This document shows, one piece after another, positions 7,708 to 12,240 of a DNA stretch of 12,240 nucleotides. The DNA is from Gammaproteobacteria bacterium (GTDB lineage: Bacteria; Pseudomonadota; Gammaproteobacteria; Poriferisulfidales; Oxydemutatoraceae): positions 1 to 12,240 of the forward strand of contig RKSI01000166.1 in assembly GCA_007570905.1 (NCBI GenBank), written 5' to 3'. Position numbers and translations under genes: made by a program. How positions within the stretch are numbered: the stretch's first letter is position 1; each line of letters starts with the position of its first letter. The notes below the pieces were generated by a model. The model was not told the origin of the DNA, searched no databases, and worked only from the letters and a program-made list of their open reading frames with translations.

Positions 7708-8595
7708 ATGACAGACATCCGCAAAGCCGCGCAGCCCGGCCTGGTGCTGAAGCACAGCGACGACAAAGTGCGCGACCTCGCCGACCGCCTCGGCGCGTAC
7801 CTGCTCGAGCGCTTCGACGCGCTGAGCGTGTGCGAGGAAGACCGCGAATGGATTACCGCGCGCGGCGAGATTGTCTTCACATCGCGCCAACAGATGGCGC
7901 GGCGCTGCGACCTGGTCATCGCCGTCGGCGGCGACGGCACGCTGCTGAAGGCGGCGCACATCTGCGCCGCGCACGGCATTCCCGTCATCGGCATCAACCT
8001 GGGGCGGCTCGGCTTTCTGGTGGAGATTCCGCCGGACAGGTTTCGCGCCGAACTCGACGAGATATTCGCGGGCCGCTGCCAAATGGAAGAGCGCGCGATG
8101 CTGGATGTGCGCCACCTGCGCGGCGGCGACTGCATCGCGCGCTTCTGCGCGTGCAACGATGTGACCGTGCGCAGCAAGAACCCGGCGCGCATGATAGAAC
8201 TGGAAACGGCGATAGACGGCGTTTTCCTGAACACCATCTGGTCCGACGGCGTCATCATCGCGACGCCGACCGGCTCCACCGCCTACGCGCTGTCGAGCGG
8301 CGGCCCGCTGCTCGAGCCGACGCTTGAGGCGACGCTGATTGTGCCCATCTGCCCGCACACGCTGAGCCACCGCCCGCTGGTGGTGCATTCGCGCGAAATC
8401 ATCGAGGTGACGGCGCCGCCGTCGGAACCGGACAAGGCGGTGCTGGCGATAGACGGGCAAATCCGCGGCGACCTCGATGCCGGCGACCGCGTGGTGACCA
8501 GGCCGATGGAGCAGAAACTGAAATTGATACAGCCGCTCGGCCACAATTATTTCGGCACCCTCAGGACCAAACTGAAGTGGAGCGAGAAACTCTGA
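7708..8595 (+). CDS. nadK: NAD kinase
   Basis: Cytoplasmic ATP-NAD kinase making NADP from NAD. From ATG 7708 it is 295 residues, close to the E. coli enzyme (292). The phosphate-binding/catalytic motif GGDGT is at 74-78 with Asp76; the NE/D motif is Asn150-Asp151 (CNDV); the conserved SDG (179-181), TPTGSTAYALSSGGP (186-200) and PICPHTLSHRPLV (213-225) segments follow. An in-frame ATG at 7657 would add 17 residues (ALADCARTRPN...) that do not look conserved, so I prefer 7708. It is divergent from grpE, as in E. coli, and followed by recN after 12 bases, implying an operon. Confidence 0.95.
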   Translation: MTDIRKAAQPGLVLKHSDDKVRDLADRLGAYLLERFDALSVCEEDREWITARGEIVFTSRQQMARRCDLVIAVGGDGTLLKAAHICAAHGIPVIGINLGRLGFLVEIPPDRFRAELDEIFAGRCQMEERAMLDVRHLRGGDCIARFCACNDVTVRSKNPARMIELETAIDGVFLNTIWSDGVIIATPTGSTAYALSSGGPLLEPTLEATLIVPICPHTLSHRPLVVHSREIIEVTAPPSEPDKAVLAIDGQIRGDLDAGDRVVTRPMEQKLKLIQPLGHNYFGTLRTKLKWSEKL

Positions 8596-8607
8596 ACGGC
8601 GGCGCCG

Positions 8608-10299
8608 ATGCTGAAAACCCTGGCCATCGAGAACCTCGCCATCATCGACCATCTGGAAACCGGGTTTGACGCCGGCCTGTCGGTGCTCACCGGCGAGACC
8701 GGCGCCGGCAAATCCATCCTCGTCGATGCGATTGAACTGGCGCTCGGCAAGCGCGCGCAAACGCGGCTGATACGCCCGGGCGCGCGCCGCCTTTCCATCA
8801 GCCTGGTGTTTGATGTCGGCGACATCGCGCAGGCCGGCGCGTGGCTTGAGCGGCGCGAACTGGCGCAGGCCGACGACACTTGCATCCTGCGCCGCAGCGT
8901 CGGCGCCGACGGGCGCTCGCAGGCGTGGATTAACGGCCAGCTGGCGACGCTGGAACAACTGAAAGAACTGGCCTCGCACCTGATAGACATCGTCGGCCAG
9001 AACGCGCACCAGATGCTGCTGAAACGCGACAAGCATTTGTATCTTCTCGACTCGCAATGCGGCCACGCCGAACAACTGAGCGAAATCGGCCAACTGGCGC
9101 GGCGCTGGAAAGAGATTGGCGAGACGCTGGAACGACTCGCCGACAACGCGCGCGAACTGGCCGAACGCCGCGAATGGCTGGAGCGCCAGGCCGAAGAACT
9201 GGAGAGCAGCGGCGTCAAGCCCGGCGAATACGAGGAACTGGAGCGCGAACACCGCCTGCTGTCAAAGAAGGAAAGCCTGAAAAGCGCGCTGCACGAGGTG
9301 CACGCGATTCTCGACGACAGCGACGGCGCCGACGCCGCGACGCTGCTGGGCCGGGCGTCGGGCGTGATTGACAAACGGGGCGACACCGACCCGCAACTGG
9401 CGGCGGCTGGCGAACTGGCGGCGGCGGCGCTGGAACAGACCGGCGAGGCGGCGCGCGAGATACGCGGCGCGCTGGAGCGGATTGAGGTGTCGGACGAATA
9501 CTTCGCGCAACTGGAACAGCGAATATCACGCCTGTCGGCGCTGGCCGACAAATACCGCACGCAGCCCGCCGCGCTGCCCGAACAACTGGAACACGCGCGC
9601 CGCGAACTGGAAAAACTCGACGACCCGGAAGCCGGCCCCGAACAACTGCGGCGCGAGCGCGCCGAACTGGAAAAGCGCTACGGCGAACTGGCCTCGGGCG
9701 TCGGCGAACGCCGCCGCAAGGCGGCGGCGGCGCTGGAGAAAAATGTCGTCGCGACGCTGCACAAACTGAACCTGGCAAAGGCCGAATTCAAGGTGCGCTT
9801 TCTTGACGCCGGCGGCGGCGAGCCGTCGCCCGCGGGCCATGAGCGCGCCGAATTCATGATACGCGCCAACCCCGGCCAGGACTTGCAGCCGCTGACGGCG
9901 ACCGCCTCGGGCGGCGAGTTGTCGCGCATCAGCCTGGCGCTGCAAATGGCGCTGTCAAAAAAGCGCCCGATGCCGGTGCTGATTTTCGACGAGGTGGACA
10001 GCGGCGTCGGCGGCGCCACCGCCGGCACCGTCGGGCGCCTGTTGCAGGCCATCAGCCGCAGCGCGCAGGTGTTTTGCATCACGCACCTGCCGCAGGTGGC
10101 GAGCCGCGCCGCCCACCATTACCGCGTTGTCAAGGAGCAGGACGCGCAAACCCGCGTGCAACTGGAGAAACTCGACGGGCGCGAACGCCGCGTTGAAATC
10201 GCGCGCATGATGGCGGGCGAGAAAATCACAAAGCAGTCGCTTGAACACGCAAGACAAATGCTCGGCGACGGCGAGATGGCGGCGGATTCGCCGCCTTAG
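8608..10299 (+). CDS. recN: DNA repair protein RecN
   Basis: SMC-like ATPase of double-strand break repair, acting on DNA in the cytoplasm. The N-terminal ATPase half has LAIENLAIIDHLE at 5-17 and Walker A GETGAGKS at 29-36. The middle (about 160-390) is rich in Glu, Leu, Arg and Ala, with the heptad-like coiled-coil character expected. The C-terminal half carries the ABC signature SGGELSR (434-440), Walker B VLIFDEVDSG (457-466) and H-loop THLPQVA (492-498). At 563 residues it is normal length (E. coli 553). It follows nadK by 12 bases; I saw no LexA-type CTGT-N8-ACAG box nearby, so SOS control is not evident. The last residues (MAADSPP) are encoded by a palindromic repeat (10278-10295) also present downstream. 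Confidence 0.97.
   Translation: MLKTLAIENLAIIDHLETGFDAGLSVLTGETGAGKSILVDAIELALGKRAQTRLIRPGARRLSISLVFDVGDIAQAGAWLERRELAQADDTCILRRSVGADGRSQAWINGQLATLEQLKELASHLIDIVGQNAHQMLLKRDKHLYLLDSQCGHAEQLSEIGQLARRWKEIGETLERLADNARELAERREWLERQAEELESSGVKPGEYEELEREHRLLSKKESLKSALHEVHAILDDSDGADAATLLGRASGVIDKRGDTDPQLAAAGELAAAALEQTGEAAREIRGALERIEVSDEYFAQLEQRISRLSALADKYRTQPAALPEQLEHARRELEKLDDPEAGPEQLRRERAELEKRYGELASGVGERRRKAAAALEKNVVATLHKLNLAKAEFKVRFLDAGGGEPSPAGHERAEFMIRANPGQDLQPLTATASGGELSRISLALQMALSKKRPMPVLIFDEVDSGVGGATAGTVGRLLQAISRSAQVFCITHLPQVASRAAHHYRVVKEQDAQTRVQLEKLDGRERRVEIARMMAGEKITKQSLEHARQMLGDGEMAADSPP
10278..10295 (+). repeat. Palindromic hairpin at recN 3' end, copy 1
   Basis: Perfect inverted repeat, two 7-base arms GGCGGCG/CGCCGCC around GATT, ending one base before the recN stop codon. 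A near copy lies at 10325-10342. It encodes the end of RecN, so the repeat has either extended into the gene or doubles as part of the termination signal. There is no T tract after it. Confidence 0.65.
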
Positions 10300-10324
10300 G
10301 GCGGCGCGGGCGGCGCGGGAGATT

Positions 10325-10342
10325 GGCGGCGGATTCGCCGCT
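10325..10342 (+). repeat. Palindromic hairpin, copy 2
   Basis: Near-identical to the element at 10278-10295 (17 of 18 bases); arms GCGGCG/CGCCGC around GATT. It lies between the convergent recN and fur genes. Confidence 0.6.
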
Positions 10343-10402
10343 GCCTCAAGACAGCCGCAAACGGCGCGCTGCGGCAGACGGCGTTCGCCGTTGTCTCAGG
10401 CA
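10342..10402. terminator. Possible bidirectional terminator, recN/fur
   Basis: TGCCT and AGACA (10342-10353) pair with TGTCT and AGGCA (10392-10402) across a small internal loop; ACGGCG at 10361-10366 can pair with CGCCGT at 10386-10391. Alternatively the perfect palindrome ACGGCGTTCGCCGT (10378-10391) forms a hairpin of its own. Its position between two converging genes suits transcription termination from both sides, but neither side has a run of T, so a classical intrinsic terminator is not shown. Confidence 0.4.
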
Positions 10403-10432
10403 GGCACGCAGACAGCAAGCGCGCGGCGGCGG

Positions 10433-10867
10433 TCAGCGTTTCCTGTCGCGGTTTTTGCAGTTGCGGTCGAGGCAGTCCACATACATCACCAGCGAGTGGT
10501 CGCTGATGGAATAGCCGTGCTGCCCGGCGATCTCGCGCTGGCGGTGTTCAATCGTTTCATCCATGAATTCGGTGATTTCACCGCACTGAATGCACACCAT
10601 ATGGTCATGGTGGCCGCCGTGATCCAGTTCGTAGCAGGCCGACCCCTTCTCGGAGAAATGGTGGCGCATCACAATGCCGGCGGATTCAAACTGGGTCAGC
10701 ACGCGGTACACCGTCGCCAGCCCGATTTCCTCCTTCTCCTCGAGCAGTTTGCGATAGATGTCCTCGGCGGTCAGATGGTGCTCTTCCGAGCGCTCCATGA
10801 TTTCCAGTATCCTCATCCGCGGGATGGTGACCTTGAGGCCGGCTTTTTTCAGGTCCTGCTTGTGCAT
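10433..10867 (-). CDS. fur: Ferric uptake regulator Fur
   Basis: Iron-sensing DNA-binding repressor, cytoplasmic, 144 residues from ATG 10867. The winged-helix part (about 1-82) contains LKKAGLKVTIPRMRILEIME and GLATVYRVLTQF. Metal-site residues are visible: Glu80, His86, His87, Asp88 and His89 in HHDHMVCIQCG. The structural zinc ligands appear as C92/C95 and C132/C137 (CLDRNC). A longer frame to 11002 would add 45 residues without Fur similarity and would overlap bamE, so ATG 10867 (MHKQDLKKAGLKV) is chosen. No Shine-Dalgarno site is apparent, and no Fur box is seen in the 34-base gap to bamE. The fur/bamE(omlA) divergent pairing is known from Pseudomonas. Confidence 0.96.
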   Translation of the reverse strand: MHKQDLKKAGLKVTIPRMRILEIMERSEEHHLTAEDIYRKLLEEKEEIGLATVYRVLTQFESAGIVMRHHFSEKGSACYELDHGGHHDHMVCIQCGEITEFMDETIEHRQREIAGQHGYSISDHSLVMYVDCLDRNCKNRDRKR

Positions 10868-10889
10868 CGTTGTGCCGCGCGCGGCGGTG

Positions 10890-10896
10890 TACAATA
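10890..10896. promoter_or_regulatory. Overlapping divergent -10 elements of bamE and fur
   Basis: On the plus strand TACAAT (10890-10895) matches TATAAT at five of six positions and ends exactly six bases before the bamE ATG at 10902. On the minus strand TATTGT (10896-10891) is a weaker -10 for fur. The gap is only 34 bases, so any -35 element for either gene would lie in or beside the opposite coding region; I found no good one. Confidence 0.4.
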
Positions 10897-10901
10897 AGGC
10901 C

Positions 10902-11330
10902 ATGTTACCACCCAAACCGCCCGGCGGGAAGAAGCCCGCGCCGCACGCGCGCATGGCGCTGATTGTGGCGGCGCCGCTGCTGTTCGGCGCCTGCTCCGGC
11001 AACCTTTTCGGCGAGGCCGGCGATTATTTCGGAAAAGTTTTTTCAAGAGACTCCTGGCGCTTTTACCGGATGGACATCTCGCAAGGCAACCTGCTCGATG
11101 AAAAGGCCGTCGCGCGCATCAGGCCGGGGCTGACCCGCGAGCAGGTCGTCTATCTGCTCGGCAACCCGGTGCTGCCGAGCATGTTCCACGACGACCGCTG
11201 GGATTACATCTACTATCTGGACTCGCTGGAAAAGGAAAACGAGCGTTATCACCTGACGCTGTTCTTCGACGAAGACCGCGTCGTGCGCGTCCGCAAACCA
11301 AAGCCAAAGCCGCCGCAAGACCCGGCCTGA
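10902..11330 (+). CDS. bamE: Outer-membrane protein assembly lipoprotein BamE (SmpA/OmlA)
   Basis: Lipoprotein subunit of the BAM complex that inserts beta-barrel proteins into the outer membrane. From ATG 10902 it is 142 residues: basic n-region with KK (10-11) and R17, hydrophobic core ALIVAAPLLF (19-28), then lipobox-like FGAC with Cys31 as the lipidation site; Phe at -3 is less common than Leu. The conserved SmpA/OmlA domain follows: YRMDISQGNLLDE (55-67), RPGLTREQVVYLLGNP (74-89), FHDDRWDYIYYL (95-106) and LTLFFDEDRVVRVR (118-131). The tail KPKPKPPQDPA is basic and Pro-rich, and its coding sequence is the start of a 73-base tandem repeat. The larger open frame from 10758 overlaps fur and is rejected. 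ATG 10953 is a possible shorter start but would remove the basic n-region. Confidence 0.93.
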   Translation: MLPPKPPGGKKPAPHARMALIVAAPLLFGACSGNLFGEAGDYFGKVFSRDSWRFYRMDISQGNLLDEKAVARIRPGLTREQVVYLLGNPVLPSMFHDDRWDYIYYLDSLEKENERYHLTLFFDEDRVVRVRKPKPKPPQDPA

Positions 11331-11485
11331 AACGGCGGCGCCGCTCCTTGACGGCGGCTGCGGCGGGCGCTTGCAACCAAAGTTGGCGCGGCAACCGCCT
11401 GAAACGCCTGCGCCTCTCTTCAACGGCGGTTGCGGCGGGCGCTTGCAGGCCAAAGCCGCCGCAGGAGCCGGCCTGAAATCCGGCT
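11304..11485 (+). repeat. Imperfect 73-base tandem repeat, about 2.5 copies
   Basis: The word CCAAAG recurs at 11304, 11377 and 11450, exactly 73 bases apart. Units 1 and 2 share CCTGAAACG, ACGGCGG, and TGCGGCGGGCGCTTGCA. Unit 3 is partial; its first 29 bases match unit 1 with two differences (CCAAAGCCGCCGCA...CCGGCCTGAAA). Unit 1 begins inside bamE and encodes its last eight or nine residues plus the stop; the later copies are noncoding and shifted in frame. Confidence 0.75.
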
Positions 11486-11502
11486 GCCGACCGTTCGTCG
11501 GC
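11466..11502 (+). terminator. Two consecutive hairpins after bamE
   Basis: AGCCGG (11466-11471) pairs with CCGGCT (11480-11485) around an 8-base loop. Directly after it GCCGAC (11486-11491) pairs with GTCGGC (11497-11502) around CGTTC. The pair could end bamE transcription or stabilise its mRNA. There is no following T run. Confidence 0.4.
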
Positions 11503-11547
11503 TGAATCATGCCGTTTATCCGCCGCAGGCCGCGCGCGGCGGCATGC

Positions 11548-11564
11548 GCCGCGATACTCGCGGC
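11548..11564 (+). promoter_or_regulatory. Hairpin abutting the ligase start codon
   Basis: GCCGCG (11548-11553), loop ATACT, CGCGGC (11559-11564), then ATG at 11565 with no gap. If transcribed it would fold over the translation start and could restrain initiation. The loop region also contains a poor -10-like GATACT at 11553-11558; if that were a promoter the RNA would begin at the ATG and lack the hairpin. Either way no Shine-Dalgarno site is present. Confidence 0.4.
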
Positions 11565-12240
11565 ATGAAACAAAAACCGCAAAAAATTACTGCTGTCGTG
11601 CAGGCTACCGCCCCTGTGCAGACTGCCGCTTGTGCGCGGGCTGCCGCTGCTGCGTGGGCTGTCGCTGGCGCGCTTGCAATCGCGGCGCTGATAACCGCGC
11701 CGCTGCATGCGGCGGACTTGCCGCTGGCGCGCAAGTACAACGGCGGAATTGACTTGTCGCAATACTGGGTCAGCGAGAAGTTTGACGGTGTGCGCGCGCG
11801 CTGGGACGGCGAGAGGCTGATTTCACGCGGCGGCAACGCCTTCTCCGCGCCGGCCTGGTTCACCGCGGGCTTTCCGCCGACGCCGCTCGACGGCGAGTTG
11901 TGGGCCGGGCGCGGCCTGTTCTCCGAAACCGCGTCCATCGTCACCCGCGCCGCACCGCACGAAGGGTGGCGGCGCATAAGATACCTGGTCTTCGACCTGC
12001 CGGCGCCCGGCGTCTTCAATGAACGCCTGCGGCAACTGCGCGAGATGGCGGCCAGCGCCACCAGCCCGTACCTGGAAGTCGTGCAGCAGCGCAAGGTCTC
12101 CAATCACGCCGCGCTGATGGAAACGCTCGACACGGTAACCGCCGGCGGCGGCGAGGGGCTGATGCTGCGCGACGGCCGGTCGCGCTACCGCGGCGGGCGC
12201 TCCGCCGGCCTGCTGAAACTGAAGAAATTTGAAGACGCCG
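11565..12240 (+). CDS. ligE: Secreted ATP-dependent DNA ligase, Lig E type (3' end beyond window)
   Basis: Minimal ATP-dependent ligase that seals DNA nicks via an enzyme-AMP intermediate; Lig E enzymes of Gram-negative bacteria carry signal peptides and are thought to act in the periplasm or outside the cell. Here 225 codons are visible. Residues 1-50 form a long Ala-rich signal with probable cleavage after A49 or A50 (PLHA|AD). Motif I is EKFDGVR with adenylation Lys72; SRGG is at 87-90, DGELW at 109-113, LVFDLP at 141-146, motif IV EGLMLRD at 197-203, and motif V LLKLKKFED at 216-224. Thus the nucleotidyltransferase domain is essentially complete; the C-terminal OB domain, about 50-60 residues in the family, lies outside the window. 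ATG 11544 is also in frame and would add seven residues. The preceding 234 bases contain repeats and hairpins, so it appears to be a separate unit from bamE. Confidence 0.87.
   Translation, partial: MKQKPQKITAVVQATAPVQTAACARAAAAAWAVAGALAIAALITAPLHAADLPLARKYNGGIDLSQYWVSEKFDGVRARWDGERLISRGGNAFSAPAWFTAGFPPTPLDGELWAGRGLFSETASIVTRAAPHEGWRRIRYLVFDLPAPGVFNERLRQLREMAASATSPYLEVVQQRKVSNHAALMETLDTVTAGGGEGLMLRDGRSRYRGGRSAGLLKLKKFEDA

Noticed and set aside
8560..8640. LexA/SOS box ahead of recN.
   Set aside because: No CTGT-N8-ACAG pattern was seen; recN appears to be co-transcribed with nadK.
7603..9252. A 549-codon minus-strand open frame opposite nadK and the start of recN.
   Set aside because: No domain; it mirrors the codon bias of nadK/recN, whose catalytic motifs are intact.
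10241..10897. Plus-strand 218-codon frame over the recN end and antisense to fur.
   Set aside because: Overlaps a certain fur gene and a hairpin region; no recognisable domain.
10868..10901. Fur box for autoregulation of fur.
   Set aside because: The gap contains no match to the AT-rich GATAATGATAATCATTATC consensus; the region is mostly GC.
11304..11485. CRISPR-like array.
   Set aside because: The 73-base units are contiguous imperfect tandem copies with no repeat/spacer pattern and no cas genes.

Overview
The window reads as a high-GC proteobacterial chromosome, most likely gammaproteobacterial. The gene set dapB-dnaJ-dnaK-grpE / nadK-recN / fur / bamE combines two arrangements known from Gammaproteobacteria: grpE divergent from nadK-recN with bamE nearby (Escherichia type), and the bamE(omlA)/fur/recN/grpE/dnaK/dnaJ/dapB cluster (Pseudomonas type). 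An outer-membrane BamE lipoprotein and a Lig E-type DNA ligase with a signal sequence show a Gram-negative envelope. I cannot name the species.

Layout. (1) 5-2677, plus: a large exported subtilisin-family (S8) protease with a complete catalytic set and C-terminal beta-sandwich domains; it is less GC-rich in its first half and strongly C-rich/G-poor in its second half. It converges on dapB with only 16 bases between stop codons. (2) 7489-2694, minus: grpE, dnaK, dnaJ, dapB. Both grpE and dnaK are preceded by good sigma-32 type heat-shock promoters; dnaJ and dapB follow dnaK tightly, and dapB starts on a GTG that overlaps the dnaJ stop. (3) 7490-7707: divergent promoter region. (4) 7708-10299, plus: nadK and recN, 12 bases apart. 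(5) 10300-10432: GC-rich hairpins between convergent recN and fur. (6) 10867-10433, minus: fur. (7) 10902-11330, plus: bamE, divergent from fur across only 34 bases. (8) 11331-11564: an imperfect 73-base tandem repeat that begins inside the bamE 3' end, followed by three hairpins. (9) 11565-12240, plus: a secreted ATP-dependent DNA ligase of the Lig E type, cut off by the window end before its OB domain.

How the genes fit together: DnaK, DnaJ and GrpE form one chaperone machine and are heat-controlled; dapB (lysine/peptidoglycan precursor) is carried at the operon's end. nadK makes NADP and recN repairs double-strand breaks. Fur is the iron-sensing repressor; BamE is a lipoprotein of the outer-membrane protein assembly complex. 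The protease and the ligase are the two accessory genes. No RNA genes, insertion sequences or CRISPR arrays are visible. No stretch longer than 300 bases lacks a gene. I found no strong evidence for a wholly new multi-gene system; the points most worth a second look are the heat-shock promoter pair, the repeat and hairpin arrays that run into gene 3' ends, the low-complexity extension of DapB, the very compact fur/bamE promoter region and the Lig E gene with a hairpin touching its start codon.
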